Positions 1-5,589 of a DNA stretch of 5,652 nucleotides are shown in pieces (within the stretch, counting starts at the first letter, position 1; every line of letters starts with the position of its first letter). The translations under genes and the position numbers were made by a program. This stretch comes from an uncultured Chlorobiota bacterium (GTDB taxonomy: Bacteria > Bacteroidota > Bacteroidia > Bacteroidales > JAADGE01): positions 1-5,652 of the forward strand of contig CAMZKQ010000113.1 of NCBI GenBank assembly GCA_947311265.1. The letters run 5' to 3'. The notes beneath the pieces were generated by a model. It was not told the origin of the DNA. It saw only the letters and a program-made list of their open reading frames with translations, and did not search any database.

Positions 1-46
1 AAGGCTTCTGTAATTGTATGAATTTCTAAATCTAAACCCCTTTTAT

Positions 47-77
47 TTGGAAAATAATGCTTTTAAAGCTATCTTTA
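47..77 (+). promoter_or_regulatory. Bacteroidota-type promoter for the broken T9SS gene
   Basis: TTG at 47-49 is followed, after a 20-base spacer, by TATCTTTA at 70-77, which matches the Bacteroidota -7 consensus TAnnTTTG at all but the last base. The spacing is ideal for this sigma-factor family. The box ends only 5 bases before the ATG at 83, so transcription would begin at or beside the start codon and give a leaderless or nearly leaderless mRNA. The -7 box lies inside a perfect inverted repeat (60-81), which makes the site look regulated or structured. This is a consensus match only; no start site has been mapped. Confidence 0.5.
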
Positions 78-81
78 AAAG
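60..81. repeat. Perfect 9-bp inverted repeat next to a start codon
   Basis: CTTTTAAAG (60-68) and CTTTAAAAG (73-81) are exact reverse complements separated by the 4 bases CTAT. The right arm ends one base before the ATG at 83 and contains most of the predicted -7 box. As DNA it could be an operator for a dimeric regulator. As RNA, in a transcript starting further upstream, it would form a 9-bp AU-rich hairpin with a 4-base loop touching the start codon. Each arm also contains TTTAAA, so part of the symmetry is low-complexity A/T. Confidence 0.6.
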
Positions 82-82
82 T

Positions 83-910
83 ATGAAACAAAAACAACTC
101 GCCATACTCCTCCTTTTTTTTACCGTTTGGACAACTGCTGTATCTGCACAAAGTGCAGAATACAATAGCCCGTTAAGTTTTTAGGTAACTGCTTGATTTA
201 CAGCAAGCACTACACAAGAGGGCAGATTGCCCAATGTAATGATACGCCTATCGGCGACCCAAAACGGCTACGCCGATGAAACGGTACTGCGTTTTATCCC
301 AGAAGCAACAGTTGAATACGATGGCGATTTTGATGCCATAAAACGCTATTCCGGAGCATCGCTTGTCCCACAGATTTTCTGTATAAGCCCGCAAGGTAGC
401 GAGCTTGCAATTAGCACTTTGCCCGAAATTTATAACGATTTAACTCTACGCCTAGGGCTACAAGGTGGAGGGGCTGGTGTTTGCAGAATTAAAGTAGAAA
501 CAATTAATTTTGATGAGGACTTTACTCCTTTCCTTGTTGATTTGCAGGAACATGCTATAATTAATTTAATAGAAAATCCAACTTATGAGTGTATGCTTAA
601 TGACCAAAATACAAAAACTCGTTTTGAAATTCGTTTTTCTCGAACTACACTCTCTTCCAACACTATCTTTAATGCCCCAAAGGATGAGTTTGCAAACATA
701 TATACCTTTGGCAAGCAAGTATTTATAGAGCAACTCCACCAGCTACCCGGCAACTATAAAGTGCTTGATGTTTCAGGAAAAGTAATTCAGGAAGGACAGC
801 TTACAGGCAAAATTACCGAGTTTAATTGCTTAGGAAAAAGAGGTACTTATATTGTAAAAGCACAAACTAAAGCAGGCATTTCAGTACAGAAAATTATAAT
901 TACACACTAA
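83..910 (+). pseudogene. Broken gene for a secreted T9SS (type IX secretion) protein
   Basis: The ATG at 83 opens a 33-codon frame encoding a textbook signal peptide: basic N-terminus (MKQKQ), hydrophobic core (LAILLLFF) and a likely cleavage after AVSA, before QSAEYNS. TAG at 182 and TGA at 194 then stop it. The same frame stays open from 197 to 910 and encodes the last part of a large Bacteroidota surface or secreted protein, ending in a type A T9SS sorting domain. Full-length relatives of this kind usually carry many hundreds of residues between the signal peptide and this tail. Here only about 15 codons separate them, so I infer an internal deletion plus stop mutations that left the two ends in the same frame. 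Without a joined signal peptide the tail cannot enter the Sec/T9SS route. A sequencing error would not easily explain two stops and the missing middle. Confidence 0.7.
227..910 (+). CDS. Surviving open frame: C-terminal region with T9SS type A sorting domain
   Basis: This is the 3' part of the broken gene, listed because it is open for 227 codons and may be annotated as a gene. The first in-frame start is TTG at 227, with a purine-rich AGAGGG at 217-222; the first ATG is at 239. Counting from the TTG, residues about 5-150 resemble the conserved region before the sorting signal in large T9SS cargo: MIRLSATQNGYADETVLRF, then VPQIF, then LAISTLPEIYNDLTLRLGL. Residues about 155-227 form the sorting domain: a short strand (ANIYTFGKQVFIE), the loop and strand LPGNYKVLDVSGKVIQEGQL, then GTYIVKAQTKAGISVQKIIITH with the usual terminal lysine and hydrophobic pattern. 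It lacks its own export signal, so a product made from here would be cytoplasmic and probably functionless. I favour a gene remnant over a real small gene. Confidence 0.5.
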   Translation: MPNVMIRLSATQNGYADETVLRFIPEATVEYDGDFDAIKRYSGASLVPQIFCISPQGSELAISTLPEIYNDLTLRLGLQGGGAGVCRIKVETINFDEDFTPFLVDLQEHAIINLIENPTYECMLNDQNTKTRFEIRFSRTTLSSNTIFNAPKDEFANIYTFGKQVFIEQLHQLPGNYKVLDVSGKVIQEGQLTGKITEFNCLGKRGTYIVKAQTKAGISVQKIIITH

Positions 911-989
911 GTACAAAATAGGTTTGCCAATAGAGTTTTAAACCGATAATGAGTTCAGTCTAAAAGGTTACCCTACAAATTATTCTGCA

Positions 990-1020
990 AAAACAGACAA
1001 ATTAAACGCTTAAAACAGAC
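990..1020. repeat. Pair of 9-bp direct repeats in the convergent gap
   Basis: AAAACAGAC occurs at 990-998 and again at 1012-1020, 22 bp apart start to start, about two helical turns. It lies between the end of the broken T9SS gene and the end of the minus-strand SPOR gene. The rest of 911-1055 holds only a weak 5-bp inverted repeat (GGTTT 921-925, AAACC 940-944) and no convincing terminator for either gene. In AT-rich DNA this could be chance. Confidence 0.3.
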
Positions 1021-1055
1021 TAACAGAGTGCTATTTGTTATATGTTGCCTAGGCT

Positions 1056-2219
1056 TTATTTATACTCCCAAAGCCATGCTTTTGTTCTCGGGTGAGAAAT
1101 GTGTAGCTTTTGGTACTCTGCTTGTGCCTCCAAAATTGTTTCGTATATCCCCACAGAAAGCCGGTAACGCCCTGCACCAGAAGGTATTATTTGTGTTTCA
1201 ATACCTATTCTTGCGAGCTTTTTTTTCTCAAACTCGGCATCTTTTGCCGATGCCAAGCTCGAAACGATTAAATAGGATTTTCCTTTTTCGGGATACTTGT
1301 ATTGCCCAGACCCTTCACTCCTAGTGCTTACTGGTGGCACATAAGTATCTGTTGCTCCGTTATCATTACTATTGCTGGACGATGAGTTGTTGTTCGATTT
1401 GCCATCTTCTGTTCCTGTATTATTTTCAGTACTAGCGTTGCTATTGTTATTATCAAGATTTGCATCCGTTGAAGAAGTAGTTGTGTCCTTTAAATTTTCA
1501 TCATTAACACTATTTTCGGAAGTATCTACTGTGCCATCAGTACTTTCTGTATTTTCAGTATTCTCTGTATTTTTTTTATTTTCAGCAATTATAGTGTTCG
1601 AATTATTGCCTTTTTTCAGTTTTTCGGCTACTGTATTATAGCTATCTGTAAAAAAAGCGAACGTTTTAGTTTTTGTTTCAGGAAGAAAATAAAACAATGC
1701 AAAAATAGCAATTGCAGCAGCTGCCGGAATAGCTAACCAAAGCCAGCCTCTTCTTCGTTTCTTTTCGCCCCCTTCCTCAACAGGTACTGCCGATGCGTTT
1801 GTAAGCCCTTCTGGCAGGACAATCTTAGGCAAACCATAGGAGCTTAGCAGTAGATTTCCGGTAGGCAGGTAGGTAAATAATATAATACCTTCTTTTATTT
1901 TAGTAAACGTACCCAACTCAGGAAAGAGTACTTTTTTCCCCGCATTTAGCTTCGATTTAAGTGTTTTAACATACTCGGCAATTTGCCCTTGGGCATCTGC
2001 TGTGGAGATGTTTTGGTAGGCAGCCATCTGTTTTTCAAGTAAGCCATTGCTCGCCGTTTGAGAGGAGTCAAAAATAACTTCTTTACTAGGGGGCGACATG
2101 GTATTGGTCGCCTCATGGATTTGAGCTGCTTTGTACTTGGCCGTAAATGTACCAAAATCATTTAATACTACTTGGTCTTTAGTAAGTAGTATATCTTTAA
2201 TATGCTGACTTATTTCCAC
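1056..2219 (-). CDS. HU-CCDC81-like and SPOR domain membrane protein
   Basis: The 387-residue protein probably binds peptidoglycan from the inner membrane. Residues 1-130 look like two small HU-like modules of the Bacteroidota HU-CCDC81 type, each with the same motif: DFGTFTAKY at 21-29 and ELGTFTKIK at 101-109. A basic patch (KKRRR, 153-157) precedes one membrane segment at about 158-179, which predicts a cytoplasmic N-terminus and a periplasmic C-terminus. Residues about 205-300 are a flexible linker rich in Asn, Thr, Ser, Glu and Asp. Residues about 312-383 form a SPOR domain (SYLIVSSLASAKDAEFEKKKL...IIPSGAGRYRLSVGIYETILEA...), a fold known to bind glycan strands stripped of peptides at division sites. 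The start is GTG at 2219: no in-frame ATG lies just upstream, and HU modules in this family begin at this point. A promoter lies at 2270-2299. The role in division is family inference; which molecule the HU-like part binds is unknown. Confidence 0.85.
   Translation of the reverse strand: MEISQHIKDILLTKDQVVLNDFGTFTAKYKAAQIHEATNTMSPPSKEVIFDSSQTASNGLLEKQMAAYQNISTADAQGQIAEYVKTLKSKLNAGKKVLFPELGTFTKIKEGIILFTYLPTGNLLLSSYGLPKIVLPEGLTNASAVPVEEGGEKKRRRGWLWLAIPAAAAIAIFALFYFLPETKTKTFAFFTDSYNTVAEKLKKGNNSNTIIAENKKNTENTENTESTDGTVDTSENSVNDENLKDTTTSSTDANLDNNNSNASTENNTGTEDGKSNNNSSSSNSNDNGATDTYVPPVSTRSEGSGQYKYPEKGKSYLIVSSLASAKDAEFEKKKLARIGIETQIIPSGAGRYRLSVGIYETILEAQAEYQKLHISHPRTKAWLWEYK
1536..1571 (-). repeat. 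9-bp in-frame tandem repeat in the SPOR-protein linker
   Basis: On the minus strand this stretch encodes Asn-Thr-Glu three times and then the degenerate copy Ser-Thr-Asp (residues 217-228), from imperfect copies of AATACAGAA. Changes in copy number would keep the reading frame and alter only the length of the periplasmic linker between the membrane segment and the SPOR domain. The surrounding linker DNA is also low in complexity. Confidence 0.6.
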
Positions 2220-2236
2220 GTGTTTTAATTTTATGA

Positions 2237-2252
2237 CTGGAAAAAATTCCAG
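2237..2252 (-). repeat. Small hairpin in the leader of the SPOR gene
   Basis: CTGGAA (2237-2242) and TTCCAG (2247-2252) are perfect inverted repeats with a 4-base gap. On the minus strand this falls between the predicted promoter and the GTG start, ending 17 bases before the start codon. The mRNA could form a 6-bp stem with a UUUU loop, which might affect translation or transcript stability. No ribosome-binding sequence is obvious near the start. Confidence 0.35.
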
Positions 2253-2269
2253 AGGGGTTTCTAATTAAG

Positions 2270-2299
2270 CAAAGATAATTAAAATATATATTATGTCAA
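2270..2299 (-). promoter_or_regulatory. Promoter of the HU/SPOR gene
   Basis: Read on the minus strand, TTG (2299-2297) is followed after 19 bases by TATCTTTG (2277-2270), a full match to the Bacteroidota TAnnTTTG box. The predicted transcript would start near 2265 and have a leader of roughly 45 bases that contains the small hairpin at 2237-2252. It diverges from the galE promoter about 50 bp away. Confidence 0.6.
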
Positions 2300-2345
2300 A
2301 TTTATTGTGCTAAATGTTTATTTATTTAACAAAAATGAATGATAT

Positions 2346-2378
2346 TTGTAGGCAATCCCAAAGAATTTCTTAAATTTG
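2346..2378 (+). promoter_or_regulatory. Promoter of galE
   Basis: TTG at 2346-2348 and TAAATTTG at 2371-2378 match the Bacteroidota -33 and -7 elements with a 22-base spacer, slightly longer than the usual 19-21. Transcription would start near 2383, leaving a leader of about 24 bases before the ATG at 2407. AAGGTAG at 2392-2398 is a weak Shine-Dalgarno-like stretch 8 bases before the start. Confidence 0.5.
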
Positions 2379-2406
2379 ATGCTTAATATATAAGGTAGAA
2401 AAATAG

Positions 2407-3426
2407 ATGTCAAAAAAAATATTAGTAACAGGCGGAACAGGCTATATTGGTTCGCACACCACTGTAGAATTATTAAAATCGGGCTACCAAGTAGTTGCTA
2501 TTGATAACCTCTCGAACTCAAAAATTGAAGTCCTCGATGGGATAAAAAAAATTGTAGGTACTGCCCCGGAGTTCCATAATGTAGATTTGGCTGATAAATT
2601 AGCCACCGCCCTTTTTTTCGATAAGCAGCCCAATTTTGATGCAATTATACACTTTGCAGCCTACAAAGCAGTAGGCGAATCGGTCGCTAACCCGCTAATG
2701 TACTACGAAAACAATTTATCTTCGCTAGTAAATGTGCTTACTGCAATGGCAAAGCATAAGATAAAAAACATTGTTTTTTCATCTTCTTGCACCGTCTATG
2801 GACAGCCCGACACCCTCCCTGTAACAGAACTATCGCCCCTTAAAAAAGCAGATTCCCCTTACGGGAATACCAAACAAATTGCCGAGGACATTATTGCCGA
2901 CTCGGTTCGTGCTTTTGATATTAAGGCCATTGCCTTGCGGTATTTTAACCCTATTGGTGCACATGCCTCTGCCCAAATTGGCGAATTGCCCAACGGCACG
3001 CCTAATAATTTAGTGCCATTTATTACGCAAACCGCAATAGGAATTAGGCAAGAACTAAGTGTTTTTGGCAAAGATTATAATACCGAAGATGGCACTGCAA
3101 TTAGGGATTATATACATGTCTGCGATTTGGCAGATGCCCATATTGCTGCGGTAAATCGGCTTACAGAAAATAAAACTAAGCACAATTTTGAAATCTTTAA
3201 TATTGGCACTGGCAAGGGGAACTCTGTGCTGGATATTATTAAAACTTTTGAGCAAGTAAATCATTTAAAACTAAATTATAAAATCGTAGATAGGCGTGCC
3301 GGTGATATAGAAAAAGTTTGGGCAGATACCACTTTTGCCAACCAAGAACTGGGCTGGACTTCCAATCGCACACTAGAAGAATCTTTAAAATCGGCATGGG
3401 ATTGGGAAAAACATTTGGACACCTAA
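2407..3426 (+). CDS. galE: UDP-glucose 4-epimerase
   Basis: This enzyme interconverts UDP-glucose and UDP-galactose in the cytoplasm, using tightly bound NAD; it serves the Leloir pathway and supplies UDP-galactose for surface polysaccharide. The 339-residue length equals that of classical GalE (338 in E. coli). The Rossmann NAD-binding motif GGTGYIGSH lies at residues 9-17, and DNLSNS (33-38) follows the second strand. The catalytic Ser is in FSSSCTVYG (Ser127 by alignment to E. coli Ser124), and the Tyr-x3-Lys pair is Tyr152/Lys156 in SPYGNTK. The family motifs RYFNPIGAH (178-186), RDYIHVCDLADAH (233-245) and RRAGD..KVWAD (296-307) are present. The position matching the E. coli substrate gate Tyr299 is Val304, so the enzyme might also accept N-acetylated sugars. 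The ATG start gives the standard N-terminus; tandem TAA stops end the gene. It is divergent from the SPOR gene and probably transcribed alone. Confidence 0.96.
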   Translation: MSKKILVTGGTGYIGSHTTVELLKSGYQVVAIDNLSNSKIEVLDGIKKIVGTAPEFHNVDLADKLATALFFDKQPNFDAIIHFAAYKAVGESVANPLMYYENNLSSLVNVLTAMAKHKIKNIVFSSSCTVYGQPDTLPVTELSPLKKADSPYGNTKQIAEDIIADSVRAFDIKAIALRYFNPIGAHASAQIGELPNGTPNNLVPFITQTAIGIRQELSVFGKDYNTEDGTAIRDYIHVCDLADAHIAAVNRLTENKTKHNFEIFNIGTGKGNSVLDIIKTFEQVNHLKLNYKIVDRRAGDIEKVWADTTFANQELGWTSNRTLEESLKSAWDWEKHLDT

Positions 3427-3530
3427 TAAGGCAGCAGCCCCCTCAATGAGCAAGCAACTTATACCAAATAGCTGTTTCGACGGATTTATCATAGCCCTAA
3501 TTTTAAGGCATTTAGGCAGAAAAAGCAAAA

Positions 3531-3547
3531 TAAAAACAATGTTTTTA
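3531..3547. repeat. AT-rich palindrome downstream of galE
   Basis: TAAAAACA (3531-3538) and TGTTTTTA (3540-3547) are perfect 8-bp arms around a single A. It lies about 105 bp after the galE stop and is followed by T-rich sequence at 3560-3570. It could be a protein-binding site or a poor terminator for galE, but the stem is nearly all A/T and the one-base centre would force a few pairs open in RNA. No GC-rich intrinsic terminator is present in 3427-3617. Confidence 0.35.
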
Positions 3548-3567
3548 AGATAAGATGACTTTTTATT

Positions 3568-3599
3568 TTTTCGTAAAACAATAAAACGCTATTTTTACG
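3568..3599 (+). promoter_or_regulatory. Weak promoter candidate with inverted repeat before the repeat-protein gene
   Basis: TTT (3568-3570), a two-of-three match to TTG, is 19 bases from TATTTTTA (3590-3597), a seven-of-eight match to the -7 consensus. The predicted start would leave a leader of about 15 bases before the ATG at 3618. CGTAAAA (3572-3578) and TTTTACG (3593-3599) are perfect inverted repeats that flank the spacer and overlap the -7 box, which could mark an operator. Both elements are imperfect, so this is tentative. Confidence 0.3.
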
Positions 3600-3617
3600 C
3601 CCTAAAATACCAAGTTA

Positions 3618-5393
3618 ATGCCATTTAAGTACTTTTTTAATCATACTGTAAAGATTATCAGCATATTAGCATTTTTTTTAATGCTCTTTGCTCAATCGTA
3701 TGCACAAGAAATTAAAAAACATGATAAAAAAAGTTTCCAAGGAAAAGACGGTAAACTATACTGGAACAAAAGGCTACCAGCTTATATCCGCCTAGCCAGT
3801 TCGCCCTCGGACACTGGGCAACTCCTAAAAGGGGCAAAGGCAGACGGTGCAATAAAACCCTACTACTTCGATACCGAAGGCGAAAATAATATCCGCACCA
3901 AATGGGCTACCGACCCCGAAACACAGAGTGTAATATCGCCCAAAACAGAAATGGTATGGAAAGTATATGTCGATAGTAAAGCCCCTCGCTCCATTGTCGA
4001 TTTTATTGGCTCTGCAGAATTTATTACGAATAATAAACGCTACTATGGCAGCAATTTAAGTATTGATATTTTTGGGAAAGACAAACTCTCGGGCATAGAC
4101 AAAACATTTTACTCCCTCAACGGGCAAGCCTACAAAGAGTTTGAAGAGGAACTTAAAATACCCACCGAAGGCGATTATATCCTAAAATATTATTCGGTAG
4201 ATAATGTTGGCAACGCCGAAAAACCTAAAAGCAAACAATTTAGCCTCGATTTAACACCACCAGCATCTAATTACACACTTACAGGGGGCATGTATAAAAA
4301 CATCTATTCTGTAAACACAAAAATACACCTTAATAGTAAGGACAGTATTGCTGGGGTGGCACAAATTTACTATGCCTTCGATAACGGTGCTAAAAAGAAA
4401 TTAAAAAAAGGCAGTAGCCTATCTATAGCTGCACTAGAAAACGGCGACCATACCATTAGCTATTATGCCGTTGATAATGTCGATAATAAAGAAAAAGAAA
4501 ATACATTCTCATTTTATTTAGATAAATTAGCTCCAATTCTTTCTTCCACAATTATTGGCGACCAGTATGTTGTAAACGGGGTAATCTATTTTTCAGGACG
4601 CTCCATGCTTAAACTCACTGGGGTAGATGATAAATCGGGGCTAAAAGAAATTCAATACTCCGTAGATGGCAAAAAATTCTTTGCCTACGAAGACCCATTT
4701 TTCCTACCCAGCATTACCGGTATGCACACCGTAAAATACTTTGCCGTAGATAATATGCAAAATAAAACCGAAGTGCTACGCATGATTGATGCCAAATATG
4801 AAAACTACGTTTTCAATGAAGAAAAAATATTTGTAGATATAAAAGCCCCCTCTGTAAGCTATAATTTTAACGGCACAAATTTCATCACCAGAGATACCCT
4901 TTTCCTTAGTGGCAATACAAAAATACGCCTAAAAGGAAAAGATGCAGAATCTGGCTTTGGAAAAATCACCTATAGAAATGATGGCAAACCAGTAGAAAAC
5001 TATACTAGCGAGCTAGATTTAAAAGCACTAAAAAGTGGCTACCATACAATTGAATTTACAGGCTATGACAATGTAAACAATAACACAAAAAAAACATTTA
5101 GCTTTATTCTAGACAACACCCCACCAAAATTACACTATTTCTACAGTGTTGCAGCATACAGTAAACGAGATGGCTACGATATATTCCCTGAATATATGGA
5201 AATTTTCCTTGCCGCATCAGATATTACAACCGGAACTAAAAATATTTGGTACAAAGTAAACAATAAAAAAGAACAAAAATACTCAGGCAAAATTTCAGGC
5301 TTCAAAAAAAGCATCTTAAATACCATTACCATCCGTACCATGGATAATTTGGGCAACGAAAACACCAAAGTAATTAAATTTTACGTGGAATAA
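3618..5393 (+). CDS. Secreted protein with five Ig-like OmpL47-type repeats
   Basis: The 591-residue protein has a signal peptide (core IISILAFFLMLF, probable cleavage after AQSYA near residue 29) with no lipobox cysteine, so it should be soluble in the periplasm, at the outer membrane or outside. Residues about 30-116 form a unique N-terminal part (GKDGKLYWNKRLPAYIRLA, later PYYFDTEGENNIRTKWATD) resembling a conserved leader region in Bacteroidota homologues. Five repeats of 90-105 residues follow, at about 117-213, 210-305, 300-410, 407-503 and 498-590. Each begins after D-x-x-[AP]-P or close to it (121, 213, 304, 409, 501), has a D..SG...I.Y core (Asp155, 242, 337, 442, 535) and ends with [VYM]-D-N (195, 286, 378, 484, 576). 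This pattern is that of OmpL47-type or bacterial Ig-like domains. No T9SS sorting domain and no catalytic motif are visible. The function is unknown; a structural, adhesive or polysaccharide-binding role is only a guess. It lies 191 bp after galE and is probably a separate unit. Confidence 0.8.
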   Translation: MPFKYFFNHTVKIISILAFFLMLFAQSYAQEIKKHDKKSFQGKDGKLYWNKRLPAYIRLASSPSDTGQLLKGAKADGAIKPYYFDTEGENNIRTKWATDPETQSVISPKTEMVWKVYVDSKAPRSIVDFIGSAEFITNNKRYYGSNLSIDIFGKDKLSGIDKTFYSLNGQAYKEFEEELKIPTEGDYILKYYSVDNVGNAEKPKSKQFSLDLTPPASNYTLTGGMYKNIYSVNTKIHLNSKDSIAGVAQIYYAFDNGAKKKLKKGSSLSIAALENGDHTISYYAVDNVDNKEKENTFSFYLDKLAPILSSTIIGDQYVVNGVIYFSGRSMLKLTGVDDKSGLKEIQYSVDGKKFFAYEDPFFLPSITGMHTVKYFAVDNMQNKTEVLRMIDAKYENYVFNEEKIFVDIKAPSVSYNFNGTNFITRDTLFLSGNTKIRLKGKDAESGFGKITYRNDGKPVENYTSELDLKALKSGYHTIEFTGYDNVNNNTKKTFSFILDNTPPKLHYFYSVAAYSKRDGYDIFPEYMEIFLAASDITTGTKNIWYKVNNKKEQKYSGKISGFKKSILNTITIRTMDNLGNENTKVIKFYVE

Positions 5394-5548
5394 CCCCCCA
5401 AAGCACTTGATTAAACCTATTAGAATAAAAAAACTAATAAATTACAAGAGTAATAATCCAGTTTACATCAAAATTTTAATATATTTGTTTCCTAACATAT
5501 TCAGCAAATATTGACAGCAACTTATGCTATAATAAACGTCTTATATAA

Positions 5549-5579
5549 TTGCGGGTATATCAAATTATTATTATCTTTG
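5549..5579 (+). promoter_or_regulatory. Strong promoter of the gene at the window end
   Basis: TTG at 5549-5551, a 20-base spacer and TATCTTTG at 5572-5579 make a perfect match to the Bacteroidota promoter. The start of transcription should fall about 5 bases downstream, leaving only about 5 bases before the ATG at 5590. There is no room for a ribosome-binding site, so the mRNA would be nearly leaderless. The remaining 5394-5548 stretch is AT-rich, with a weak inverted repeat (TATTAG 5418-5423, CTAATA 5434-5439) and nothing else I can support. Confidence 0.6.
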
Positions 5580-5589
5580 TCTTAAAAAA

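Noticed and set aside
1..46. Tail of an upstream gene
   Set aside because: Stops occur early in all plus frames, no peptide long enough to recognise is present, and no minus-strand start is visible.
176..227. Programmed -1 frameshift at AGT TTT TAG rescuing the T9SS gene
   Set aside because: The -1 frame continues only to a stop near 280 and does not rejoin the frame of the sorting domain. The heptamer is not a canonical slippery site, and a second in-frame stop (TGA 194) also has to be explained.
1028..1641. Plus-strand open frames at 1028-1324 and 1372-1641
   Set aside because: They lie antisense to the SPOR and linker coding region. Their Leu/Phe/Ser-rich composition is the mirror of the Asn/Glu/Lys-rich linker, and they have no domain or promoter support.
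1946..2161. Minus-strand open frame of 71 codons inside the SPOR gene
   Set aside because: It is a shifted frame within a well-supported gene and shows no recognisable domain.
2341..2348. GATATTTG as the galE -7 box
   Set aside because: Its first base is wrong and it has no TTG at the correct distance; TAAATTTG at 2371-2378 with TTG at 2346-2348 is better.
2859..3264. Minus-strand open frames opposite galE
   Set aside because: They are antisense shadows of a strongly conserved enzyme gene.
5174..5368. Minus-strand open frame opposite repeat 5 of the secreted protein
   Set aside because: It is an antisense shadow with no signal of its own.
5418..5439. Inverted repeat TATTAG/CTAATA as a terminator of the repeat-protein gene
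   Set aside because: The 6-bp stem has a single G-C pair and a 10-base loop, with no following T run, so it is too weak to call.
5480..5487. TATATTTG as an additional -7 promoter box
   Set aside because: No TTG lies 19-23 bases upstream, and the 5549-5579 promoter is a complete match closer to the gene.
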